Shown here: in pieces, positions 1 through 11,966 of the stretch | Layout of the letters: each line of letters begins with the position of its first letter | How positions within the stretch are numbered: position 1 is the stretch's first letter | Source of the DNA: Hofstenia miamia | Lineage: Eukaryota > Xenacoelomorpha > Acoela | DNA length: 64,000 nucleotides | Direction of reading: 5' to 3' | Assembly (NCBI GenBank): GCA_004352715.1 | Contig: SCFE01000016.1 | Span: 1,847,106-1,911,105, forward strand | Notes under the pieces: model-generated | The model's input: only the letters and a program-made list of their open reading frames with translations | Told to the model about the DNA's origin: nothing | The model's database searches: none | Position numbers and translations under genes: made by a program

Positions 1-244
1 TATATATATATAAATATAAACGTTTTGGAGTTAAACTTTATGTTGGCCAGACTTACAACAGTAAATGAATTTTGATACTTGGAGTTACATTACTGTCAAA
101 ATAATGACTTCTATGAAATTACAGTGACATATGTTCTTCCGAAAGCTTATTATATTCTGGTCTTTTAAGTGTGAAGATATGTATGAGATTCTTACATTCA
201 TACACTTTAATATTCCCTGAGAAAATAGAGCTTTCTATAATTAC

Positions 245-289
<45 letters not shown>
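245..289. repeat. (TAG)15 microsatellite
   Basis: Fifteen uninterrupted TAG units. Confidence 0.97.
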
Positions 290-1984
290 ACATACCTTAA
301 CTTTTTGTATAAATAGTTTTGATGTTAATGGCTAATAGGCCAACTTTGTCACAACCATCTACAATGTATTATTTTAAGATTTTGAATATTCAAACCCAAA
401 TGGTATTATTAACTTAAATATTTTAGAAGCATTTGTGAAATGAATCACTCATTTTTAATTAAAATATTCACAAATAAAGATATTAACTGTAAATTTCTTG
501 GCTGTACTATATATTAAAGGCAAAACGTATTCGAATTTGACTATTATTTGCAAAATTTCTACACTAAACAAGCAGACTTTTTCATTTTATTTTTATAATT
601 CTTGTAAAAACTTTTTAATAGGTATTCCTTAAATTTTGTTGCAAATTGATTTCCAAATTTATGGTCGACTTTTTTGGCATTGTTGAAACTGTTTGTATTA
701 ATAGGTATTCGTTTTCTTTTGAATATATGGATATAGAATTAATGGCTAATGATGGAAGACAGCCTATTAATGAATTTTTATTAAAAATTTGTCATTGCTC
801 TAAGGAGGCTGCATTAGTATTATAATTTTTTTGATAATATTTTAGAGATTGTAGATACAATCAATGTCTAATTTCTTGAAATTTTAGTAATTTTAAAATT
901 TTGTCGAAATTCATTCAAATGTTTTTGTATCTTATTAAATACCAATCAAATATAATTGTAAATTTAAATTCCCCAGAAGCAATCACGGAAGTTTAATGAA
1001 ATTTGTAGTGGAATTAAATATTGACGAATTCCAACAGATATTGACAACAATATATTAAAAATAGATCGTAGTTATAACTAAAATCAGATTGGAACATTTC
1101 ATAATTTTATGTTGCGATTCCTGATAAATATTCAGTGTTTAGATGTGAAACACTCAACTTTGATTATTATTTTGTCTCGGGAATCCAAGACATATTGGTC
1201 AATCCAATTTGATATAAAACTGATTCAATTTTCCAGACTATTAAAATAGGAACATTATTTATTCGATTGATAGATTGCACCATCATTCTCCAAACACAGC
1301 CATTCAACATGAGAGTAGGGGTGGATCCTGTAACTTTAGATTACATAGGAAGGGCGTGCACGTGCAACTTTTTTAAATACATGCACAATCCTTAAAAATA
1401 AAATAATTATGTATTACAGACATGTTGTAAAAATAACCTCTCATTTTTTGAAATCTTGTTAAAGCTAAGTAATACAGGGCGCGAAGAAGTTAATTTAATG
1501 TATTATGTACTCAATTTGAAGTTCAGAGGGGGCGTAACGGGTGCAAATTATTACAAAAGCATTAAATATCAATTTCAAGGTTTACAGAATACTGATAAAT
1601 TAGCATTCGGTAGCTATAAGCTAAATTTTAGTGATGAAAAAGTTCGACATTATTTGCTTAACCTGTATAAATCATAACATCCAAAATAAAAAATTTCACA
1701 TTTCAAATAGTAATAATTTGATAAATATACTGCCCTTAACTTTATAAGAAACGTGTATGGCTTAGAAGAGCAATTATAATGAAAAATGTAATTTTCGTAT
1801 TTTACAGTACTTTTGTGGCATTTGGATTTTTTAATAGTCATTTACCATGCATTCTTACATATTATACGCATGTACAGTATTATCTAGAATGGATGACTTA
1901 GTATCAAATTTTATTGTATAGTCTAAAAAAGAATGCCTCCGCAAAATTGCTATTTAATCCAAACAAATTTACTATCTTTAAACC

Positions 1985-2145
1985 AGAGGCGTAGCCAGCC
2001 CATGGAATTTAGGGGGGGGGCAAAAAAAATTATAAAGCAATTTTATTGCAATGCTACTTACTATTATTTCTGAGGGGAGATTGTTCTGGTTTGAATCTGG
2101 GGGAGGGGAGCATAGTTTCCCAGGCCAACTTTAGCTACGCCACTT
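1985..2145. repeat. Old interspersed repeat ends (GGCGTAGCC motif)
   Basis: GAGGCGTAGCCAGCC followed by a G-tract lies near 1987-2020, and its inverted partner GCTACGCCAC near 2132-2141. Such GGCGTAGC/GCTACGCC ends with poly-G are common in animal non-autonomous transposons. A related half (GGGCGTAACTAGAATTTT) occurs alone near 6983. Confidence 0.45.
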
Positions 2146-2314
2146 TTTCAAACTACCTGAAATCATAATATACATAACAAAACACTTGGTATGAAATCCT
2201 TAAAACAAATTTCAGAGTCAATATTATTAACCGCAGACACTTCTGTGATGGTTTTTTTCAATTTCGATGGTGATATTTGATCATGGGCAGCTACATTCAT
2301 TCTAGCGAATACTG

Positions 2315-2318
2315 TATA

Positions 2319-2358
<40 letters not shown>
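2315..2358. repeat. (TA)n microsatellite
   Basis: TA dinucleotide run with one G interruption. Confidence 0.97.
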
Positions 2359-2359
<1 letters not shown>

Positions 2360-3412
2360 CATTACTTTCGAATTGATAGAATTTACAAACGTATTAATCT
2401 TTGTTACATGGTAGATCGCACAAATATGTTTAAAATATAACTTGAAGCTTAAAAAGAGCCTTATATATTCTAATTTTTAGTGTGCATGTGCATATTGTAG
2501 TATATACCCAAACACTAAATACAAATACCAATACAATTAACTGAATTCTGATTGTGAAATATTTCATTTTCATTTTCTTAAATTTCAAAAGTTACTAATA
2601 CATTTTAGTAATATTTGCTTAGGGCAGAGCCTCCAAAAGCGCGGGGCCCATGGCAATTGCCTCGCATGCCCCAAAAAGCCAGTACTGCTTAGTTGATGAC
2701 TAAATAATTTCTATTTATCTTTGTTCTTTATGAAAGAGCCTAGAATATTTTCAATATTGTAAAAATTTTTATCCTTGATTGATATTAGTGAATAAATATT
2801 TCAGATCTTAAATGCTCTTTAGCATGCTCTTTTGTTCTTTTATCTCTAGCCAACATGAACATCAATTTTGAAGCCAAATGTATTTGAAGAAAACTAATAC
2901 TTGTCCATGCAGTCATTTTTTCATCATATTGTGAAGACTGACATAAGAACACCATCAAATGTCTCTGTAACCCAATTTTTAGACCTACTTTTTGAGCGCC
3001 TTAGGCAGAATTTAAAAGACTATCCTCATAAATTCATTCACTAATCCAATATCTAATAAAGTCTTTGAAATCAACAACCAAGAACGCGGGAATTTGTCAT
3101 ATATTGAAACGTCAGTAAGAACCCTGAAAATAAAACTTAAACTGCTTAATAAAACGATTGTAACGCCAAGTTTCAAATCATTAAGGAGAAATATCCTGTT
3201 GGATTTAGACTTGATTTCATCAATAGTTTATTAATACAACAGTGACGATTGTCAAATTTGTACATTGAAACAAATTGATATTTATTTTCAAGAGCAAAAG
3301 AATATGTTTAGGTGCATCTAAGATTTGAAATATTTATTCATAAACGCCAACCAAGCATCAAGAATTTCACAATACTGACGAGAACTACAAACATAAAAAT
3401 AATTGATACTCT

Positions 3413-3567
3413 GTACATAAAGAACAAAGATAAACTTTGTTATTCAATAATCAACTAAGTACTGATACTTTAAAAATATTTTAGGTGAATGCAAATTTAT
3501 AATTTTAATGTACACTAGAAGACCTTGTAACTTATGTAAGCCTATGTTGATGCAATTTTGTTCCGAC
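3413..3567. repeat. Diverged dispersed repeat, copy 1
   Basis: Matches 56281-56436 in the same orientation. Shared blocks include TACATAAAGAACAAAGATAAA, CACTAGAAGA and GCAATTTTGTT, in the same order and at similar spacing, with many substitutions between. A (TA)n tract follows it closely. Confidence 0.7.
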
Positions 3568-3592
3568 AAAATCAGTTTATCTCAGTAACTTA

Positions 3593-3595
<3 letters not shown>

Positions 3596-3634
<39 letters not shown>

Positions 3635-3668
3635 TAGATAGATAAAGATAGATAGATAGATAGATAAA
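3596..3668. repeat. Compound (TA)n(GATA)n microsatellite
   Basis: About 36 bp of TA followed by interrupted GATA units that merge into repeat copy A. Confidence 0.96.
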
Positions 3669-3846
3669 TATAGACATAGATATATTAAGGTGGTTCGAAC
3701 TATTTATGGTATGTAGGATTGTATGAGAAAAGTGGCTATTTTAAGTGCAAAATTTGAAATTAACTACTAAGCGAGGAATAATTCAAACATTGATATCCCA
3801 CATCAAGGTCAGAGATCAAAATGATGTCATTTTTGATAAAATTAAT
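3651..3846. repeat. Dispersed direct repeat, copy A (with a 20 bp segment absent from copy B)
   Basis: The segment starts in a (GATA)n tract and ends in TTTTTGATAAAATTAAT. It is repeated almost identically at 7634-7809. Copy A has an extra 20 bp (TACTAAGCGAGGAATAATTC) within it. The element is preceded by (TA)n(GATA)n. No terminal repeats or coding capacity were seen. Confidence 0.93.
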
Positions 3847-5817
3847 ATAACACAAAAAATACTTGAAGCAGAAAGTTCATTTTGCTTTTAATGGTTGTAA
3901 AAGTCTCAAGTTGATCTCTAACTTTATGGGCATCTTTATTTTATCTTGCAAAGAATAAAAGTTATTTGGAAAAACAACTAGACTTCTATGTCAAATGCAA
4001 TCATTACATCGTGGTTCAGATAAATCCTCAATCCTCTAAATTCATTGAGCTATTTAGTGGTTGTATGCTTCGTTAAAATACTGATTGCTATGAAGCTTGA
4101 ATAATTCACCTGCCATCGACTCTACACCTACTTTACATCTAAATATTAAGTCCCCTATAATGAGCATAAGCATGCGCTTTCCCCAATTCTTAACACCAAA
4201 ACAAACTTTCTACGATCAGTACTTTTAGCATTATGCAAAAATGATATTATTCTGATTACAATGTGGGTAACCTAGAAATGAAGAAAATTGGACTTTTCTA
4301 AGTAGTCCCCATCTACATTTCTTAAATATATTTTGTGACCCACCTAATGCATATATACATATACATACAATGTCATTTAGATATATATTTGTGAAGTTTC
4401 AAACGGCTTAGTAAGTATAATCAGTGTGGTTAAGTTTGCCCTTGCTGATATATTAAATACATGAAACTTTACTCTTACTTGAATGATGGGAAATATCATG
4501 GATACTTCCTTAATTAAAAATAAATAGAATTTTTTTCACCTTAAGAAATTGCAGCTGTAAGAAATTTAGTTTGAGGAAATTAGTTTTTAAATTGTAATCC
4601 ATATTTTAATACATCCGGAAATTCAAAGATATTGCAAATTACTTGTAGAGATTAATAACGGCAATTGAGTGCTCCCTTTGAAATAATCATTCTTGAGGCA
4701 ATATTGTGCTGAATTCCGCAGAACAAGAGGACTTGACATCCTAAATTATGTTTTAAAGCAAGAGGAACAGCTCAAAGGCGAAACAAATGTATAGTATTTC
4801 TATTCACTGGCTTCATGCACGCCAAGTTAAATTCACAATTACCTCTTAGGTTTATTTTGAAATATCAATCAATTTTCAAACTACAATGATGGGTTTTACA
4901 TTGCTCAAATTTATCAGTTTATCAATCTCCGGCTGCATAATGCTATTTCAAATGACGTGAGATTGTGCCTCGTAATGAATTCATCTTTATGATTTCTGAA
5001 ATGACTTCTCTTTGAAGTATTTTTTTCATTCTTCTGAAAGAAATTCTAGGAAGAAATTTGGCTACTTGACAGATTATTATCTTCCTTAAGCTCAATTTCA
5101 AAGAATCCTTTATCAATCTCTTTTGAAGAAGTTTGCGATTGTCCAGTTTTTAGTCAATCATTTATTTGAATTCTTTGTGACCGTTAGCCTTGACTTTGAA
5201 ACGTTTAAAAATGTTGAGCAACAACATTTTTTACAAGTTTCCAACAAAAAATAATTTTTTTGAGGATCAGGTATCAAATGTTTTAGCTTTTGGTCATTAG
5301 GTAAAATAGTACGTTAACCAAAATAATAGTTAATAAGAAATTTTTAAATCTTAATGATAAAGTTCCAATAACTACAAACATAATAAACTACATGTTTCTT
5401 TATCTGTTACTGTGGTTCGCCCCCTTCCCCCCCCAGGAAAGGATCTCAGAAGATCAGAATTTTGGATTTTTTATACAGGGCTGTCGTAGGGATGAAATTT
5501 CCATTACCATAGCCACAGCTTTTTTTCTGTAATGATGCCAATATAATTCCGAAGAAAATGGTACTTTTAACTTAGTTATAATGATGTGCAGGTACAGTAT
5601 TTTTGTAAGCGTCCGTTTTAGATAGCTGTACCATGTGTACAGCCGAGTACTTAAAAAGCTTTCCGTCTACGGTTGATTATTGATACTATGCTAAAAGGCT
5701 GGGTAAAATTTGTGTTAAATTTGTAATATGTTTCAAAGAAAACTCTTAAGTAAATTTTGTTCTCAATAACGGAAGTTTGTTAAGTAATTGCACTAACGCT
5801 TTTGCTTCAATTTGAAG

Positions 5818-5901
5818 GTTATGAAGCTCGTCCCCAATTAAAAGATAGCTTAACTAAATTGCAATCAGGAAACATTTCCTCGACTGTTTATGACACTTGG
5901 G
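5818..5901 (+). other. Weak candidate exon or gene remnant
   Basis: An 84 bp segment (phase 1 to phase 1) sits between a TTGAAG acceptor-like site preceded by TTTTGCTTCAATT and a GGTAAGC donor-like site. It reads GYEARPQLKDSLTKLQSG then NISSTVYDTW. The same frame stays open past the donor to about 5998, with further polar residues, so it could equally be part of a decayed gene. No family was recognised, and chance is a real alternative. Confidence 0.25.
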
Positions 5902-7633
5902 GTAAGCTTAGTGAAGTCCATGGCTGTGACCGGACAAAATCTGAAAAATTGAAACTCCAGCATAAAAGTCTGTCCAAAGCTGTGTCATCCAGCAGGTTTC
6001 TAGTGCTTGATATTTTGCTATATTGTCTATATTTGCTAAAACAGCTGAACTTCTTCCCCGACTCATTAACCGAGGGATAGGGGAAACCTTTTGCGGCTAG
6101 GGCTTTTGCGAGTATAACCCATATATAGACAACCCGATAAGCAAAGCCACACAGCAATACCGAGTAGCAATTTCTACAATTGAAGGAAATCAGCTTAATG
6201 CTTTAGGTGCGCAGTTATAATTCTGATTTTCGGCTTTAAACTGTATATTAGTTTCAAAGTTACCGTAACTATAAAGTTTTTTTAAGTTTTGTTCTCCATA
6301 GCATCAAAAAATTTATAGAGTGAATCGAACCTCAATCGGGCAGCTATTGTGCATGCTTACATTTTTCATTATATAATTCGAAGTGATTTTGAATATAAAA
6401 GAAGTTACAAATAAGAAAAAGCTATGCTCTGCTACATTAGCTTCCTGGATCTTTTTTCTAGAAAACATCATTTGATGGTATTTCAAAACCAACTTAAAAA
6501 TATTGTCGTGTATCAAAGTATTTGCAAATTAAAATCAATTGCTAGTGTTCACAACACTCTCAAAGAAAATTATCTGCCAACGCGTAATTTCATTAGTTTT
6601 GAATTGCAGCTTTCTCACCAACTGTTACATGGTTTTACAATTCAGATTTCATACATGGAAGTGTTAATGATGGAAAAGTGCTCAAGTGTTCCATTAATTG
6701 CTTATCTTCATTACTCTTCCATTTAGAAGTGCATTTACTTTTACTTAGCTTTTTTAATACAGCTGTGGTTAATCCAGTTACAAATGAGGAACTTCTTCTA
6801 TTATAAATGTATATTGGGTAATGCATTTTTAAAAATTTTTCAAATAAATTCAAAAATCATGTTTTCATGAAAGAAATGAGGTTTTGCGGCTTCTGGATAA
6901 TTACCAATTAGCCTTCATTAACCATAGAATAACAACCTTGCATTGGTAATAATCGATGCTAATGTCACAAGATTAACGCATGGGCGTAACTAGAATTTTC
7001 TGAAGGAGACATCTTACTTTCAGTCGTGACTAAGTCACCAAAAAAGTTCTAGAAACTTTTTTACAAACTATTTGTTGATTTAATAGAAAAAACCTGACTT
7101 CAGAGATAGTCCATCACGTTCCCGTCAACGCTACAGAATTGAAGGAATAGATATAAAATCGAATATAAATATGCTAAAAATTTATTTACGTTTATTAGAT
7201 TGCAAATAGTAAAATTGCTCTGATGTACGCCCACCCTTTGTATCATTGAAATAGATAGTATTTTAATAGAAAAAAACTAAAACGTACCATTGCTTAATTG
7301 AGACCTGTGATTGGAGGATCTAACCTTAATATTCGTCTGGCCAACATCATCAGACATTTCCTGATAACGCCGTTGCCATGCTTCTAAAAAGTAAATTTAA
7401 TAATTCATAGCATACAAATTGGTTTTAGATCTTTCTATCTATATACCTGCAGAATAGACATATTTAAGTCTATTCATTAGTGGAAGTGGTTTATAGATCC
7501 TACTCAAGTGGGCGGACATAAAAGAAGCATGTTCGTTTTAATTAATTTTGCTACATTGATATAGTCTTGTTATTTTTGAAATATGGCGCAAGAAATAAAG
7601 TGTAGTGCATACTTGCTTGCATCCTATTGAATA

Positions 7634-7809
7634 GATAGATAGATAGATAAATATAGACATAGATATATTAAGGTGGTTCGAACTATTTATGGTATGTAGG
7701 ATTGTATGAGAAAAGTGGCTATTTTAAGTGCAAAATTTGAAATTAACAAACATTGATATCCCACATCAAGGTCAGAGATCAAAATGATGTCATTTTTGAT
7801 AAAATTAAT
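7634..7809. repeat. Dispersed direct repeat, copy B
   Basis: Second copy of the 3651-3846 segment in the same orientation, about 4 kb downstream, lacking 20 bp. It begins in a short GATA tract without the long (TA)n run that precedes copy A. Confidence 0.93.
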
Positions 7810-7962
7810 CTCAGAGATTGAATAATCGAAGCAGTAAAGTAATTTTTGTTTTTGTGTTAATCCGCATTTCGGTAATTCTCTTCTCATTTTATTCATGTGT
7901 AAATTCTAGAGGTCTCTAATTTCCTTCAAGTTAGTTGTGTAAAAGTAGATTTTCTCGGACAT

Positions 7963-7965
<3 letters not shown>

Positions 7966-8020
<55 letters not shown>
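7966..8020. repeat. (TA)n microsatellite
   Basis: 55 bp uninterrupted TA run. Confidence 0.97.
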
Positions 8021-8023
<3 letters not shown>

Positions 8024-9216
8024 ACAATAAAGCAATAGTGAAGCTTTTTCAGCTCAATTTGTTAAATTAACAATCCTTTATTTGGCAATATTTTATCAAA
8101 TATAAAACAAAAATGCATAAACTAACACTATGGCAACGTTTTTTGCAATGACTTCAGTTTATTACATCACTAATTTAGTTTCATTGTTTATAATATAAAT
8201 ATATTTATAAATAATGATTATAATACACTTGAAATTATTTTAATTAAATTAGAGAAAGTTCATTATTCCTTGTTACGCGGATACAAGAGTTTGCAACTGC
8301 TTTCTTTGATTAACACAACATTTGCTAATTGATTAAAAGTGCTTAACACAGATTAGGGTAAGTACAAAAATTTAGTTTTCAATGTTTCTGTTTGATTCAT
8401 TTTCTAATTTTTTGAAAATTTTGACCCCATTTTGAATAAAGATCAAAATCAAAAATTAGAGAGACAAATTTTCGAATGATTGTATCAATGACTTCTGAGA
8501 ATTTCTTTCAAATTTGATTTTGAAAAGTTGAAAGGTATTCAAAACAAATTTATTTGAACTATCAAAATTTAAAAACTCGTTTTTAATATTTGAGATTACT
8601 TTTATTTATTTTTTCTTCCAAATGAATTTTAAATTTGACCGACCGACTCAAAACATGAAATAAATTTAACAATGAGTAGACTTCTGTTCATAGAAGCAAA
8701 TTTGATTCATTTTGAAATCAATAGAGAAACCATAGACCTTCTGAATGCAATAAGGTCATTAACTACATTAAAAGTACTGAATGAAAAACAAGGGCATAGA
8801 AAACAGAGTTATTATATATTTTGTGAGGATATTTTTAAATTCTAGTTAGAAGTTAATATTGAAACCCTGTGTAATCAAAATGAATATTTTAATATTTGAT
8901 TTTGCATTAAGCCGTTTCCAGGTAGTTGTCTGAACTTATTCTATAAGTGATTATATTCACTAATACACAGCCAAAAACCAGGTGTAAGTAATGAATGCCG
9001 AAATGGGAAAAGATATGGGAAGTAAACTTAATGCCAAAGTAACTAAAAATTACTTGCCCTATTATAAAGAATGGTAATTTCTTGAAAATCAGGGTTTGTT
9101 TCAAGGCTTTGTTTGAAGATTTGAACTTTCATATAAAGTTTTAAAATTTGAAAAACCTGATATTAAAAAATTGGTCATGAAAATTCTGTATGCATACAGA
9201 ACAAAGCATAACTTAC

Positions 9217-9373
9217 CGAACGCATCATCAAAGGTGCTTGAATAGAACATTGAATGTGGTCGAGATTTGGTTCCAGGCACGGATTCGATTTGTTCACCAG
9301 CATCATTTGTTTCGAGGTGAGTGAATGCTGGATGCGTGAGTACACCTTTCCGTTTCTGGCCTTTGGCACCCAA
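9217..9373 (-). CDS. Candidate internal coding exon, product unrecognised
   Basis: A 157 bp open segment encodes 52 residues beginning LGAKGQKRKGVLTHP and ending SMFYSSTFDDAF plus one base of the next codon. It has a canonical GTAAGT donor (9216 downward) and a TTTAG acceptor at 9376-9374 preceded by a T-rich tract and possible branch-point sequence. Base composition is clearly richer in G+C than the flanks, and the peptide is polar and balanced, unlike the Lys/Ile/Tyr-rich chance frames around it. It would start in phase 0 and end in phase 1. The peptide contains a basic patch (KGQKRK) and a Ser/Phe/Asp-rich end that suggests an intracellular, possibly disordered or linker segment. I do not recognise the family. 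It lies on the same strand as the paired-box exon, 27 kb downstream of it, but nothing ties the two together and it is not a paired-domain sequence. Confidence 0.55.
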
Positions 9374-11925
9374 CTAAAGACAGTTGTTGAACTATTAAAA
9401 AACTACATGCACTTCCATTTAAAAACCAACACAACAATGCTAATTCTCTTAAAACACGAATATCTCATTGTCTGTAACAACCACAAGATGGTTACCAAGT
9501 GAAGATGGAATAAATTTTCAGACTGGAAATATTTTGATTCTGAAGAATAGAAAAATTAAATAACATTGTGAAGAAAAATGCCAAAGGTAATAAACGCACT
9601 TTACTTAAATATTAATAAATTGCAAGTGCAAAAATAATCAACTGTAGACACGAAAACCAACCTTCGATGTACTAAATTTAATTGGCTGATTAGAATAAGT
9701 ACGCTTTTGCATTTATCAAAATGTTTAATACTCTAAAAAATTATTTTGTCTCCAGTGTTAGTGCAACCTTTTTATTTATATTCATTTAAAGAAAACAATT
9801 TCTTGGATAGTATGTATGTTGAATGTGAATATGATTGGATGCTTTTTGTAGCTGTGGTTAGCGCTGAGGCAAGTTAATAATGAATTATCCAATTAGTTTT
9901 CAACCACGCAATGAAGGTGCAAATATATCTTATACCAAAAATTTAGTTTTCTTACACTATCGATGTACAAACACGTTCTCTATTTTCTGAATGATTCGAG
10001 TTGTTGAATACACCTCGATGAATACTTTTTCTCACAAATTAAAAAAAATCAAGATAACTGTGGTTTACGGGCAGGTAGTCATAAAACGAGCCTACTTTAA
10101 TGACGGTATTGAGATTTGCTGTACTAAAATTTATAGTGACGCAATATATACAGCTAAGAGCAGAAATTTGCTACAAACTTTCACTCAGGTATTCAATATA
10201 AAAAACAGCCTACTTCTTTCAACTCTGAAGTCTTACCACCATTGCGTTTGTTTGAAAGCAAGTATAGAGTAAATGTTAACTAAATGGTCCGTCCAAAAAA
10301 TCTTGGTCTTGTAAAAAATTGCAAGAACCTATTAGAAATGCTACATCTCAAAGAAAAAGTTTTGATGAATCAAGCTCCCTAATATATAGCTGAAATGTAC
10401 GTCAATCAATTGACTTTTTAATATTATTTTTACACAACATCGTGTAAAGCAAATTGTTTCAATAGTCGTAGAGATGTTAAAATTACTAATTATTTGCATT
10501 TAATTGTTAAAACAACTTCTTTTACCAAATGCTACCAAAAATAGTCAGGTCGTGTTCACGGTAGATATTGCATGAACTCATTGCACGTTGTGATTTCGTT
10601 AATAATTTTACTGGTGATCACGTAGGGAGATTGATCTATTATCAAAATCCTAACCTATTTGCACTCAGAAAATCGATAAATCTATAAATTGATTAATCGC
10701 TCCAAAATACCTTGTTGCATTTGCGTTTATCTAAGCGCTTTTGACTTAATATGATATCAAATAATTGCGACTAAATACATGTTAACAAATTGTTGCACAT
10801 GTGGGCCTTGTTTACTAAGATATTTGCTTCTTTCTCTGATTGGGAACCATATTATCGAATGAGAATGTCAGGATTTTGGATAAGAAGATGTTCGATACCT
10901 TTAAATTCCCTGTACAAAATTGAAATCATATTCCACATTTCTAAAGCAAACTGGGTTTAGTAATCTTAAAATGATATAATAAAATTGATGCTTCCCTGAA
11001 ATCAAATTCGAAAGCCAACCCAATTTCCTCTCAAAGCGATTATTAATGCTAAACATAATTTGTTGAAAATGTACCCACAACCCCTATAAATCTTTTCTAC
11101 TCTCAAAATCAATGTCTTTAATTATTGTCAATATACAAAAATCTAGTTATAAATAATCCGTATTATAAAAATCTGTTTTTCATGCACACGTTATTTTACA
11201 TTTGCGGTTGAAATATTTTAATAAATGAAGTATTTTATACATCTAGTCATTCTAAGTACCAAAATTTTATATACATAAATCGCTGTAAAAATGAATTTTC
11301 AGTGTTATCCCCTGTGAATGAGAGACAGTGCAATTATAGGCGTTCCCTCGAAAAGCAATGTATCATCACCATTTTGGCAGATCAAGAATATCTAGCTAAT
11401 ATTCCAAATATACATGCTTTATAAATTTTCATTTTTAGAGTTAAACATGGTACACGTGCAAGCAAAATGAAATCCTTAGTAAAGAATTGACTTATTGATT
11501 TAATAATTTATAATTCTGGTGGCTAAAAATGTCGTTTATAATTTCACTAATGTTTGTGATTATGTCCTCTGCACGAAAACTAGTTATTTTTACTCTTTTG
11601 GTTTATTGTTCATCATTCACTCAGGATTTCATGGAAAATTTCAACTAATTGTCTTAAGTACAGAAAACTAATGTTGATACTGGATGAAATACTGACATTT
11701 AGTTATAAAATCTCAATTTTTGATCGTTGAATAGCAAGCAGAGCTTTTCATTGTTTGAAAATACTGTTTTCAATTTAATAATTATGACATTTATAATTAC
11801 ATACAGCAGATTTGAGACTACAGTTGTTCCATGGTGTGTGAAAGTTGGCAGTTGCAGAATGATCCAAATCGTCATCCACAGAATGAAAAAATGAACTTTC
11901 GACTTCTAAAATCATGGAAAGTAAG

Positions 11926-11966
<41 letters not shown>

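Larger units (their letters stand above)
1..5800. other. Non-coding AT-rich DNA
   Basis: Outside the listed repeats, no frame here shows coding character. A GC-rich scrap at about 2630-2690 (GCGCGGGGCCCATGGCAATT) and a C-tract at 5410-5436 look like old repeat debris. Confidence 0.7.
5999..9210. other. Non-coding AT-rich DNA
   Basis: Contains repeat copy B, a (TA)n array and a GGGCGTAAC repeat scrap near 6983. Nothing else is recognised; short open frames look like chance. Confidence 0.65.
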
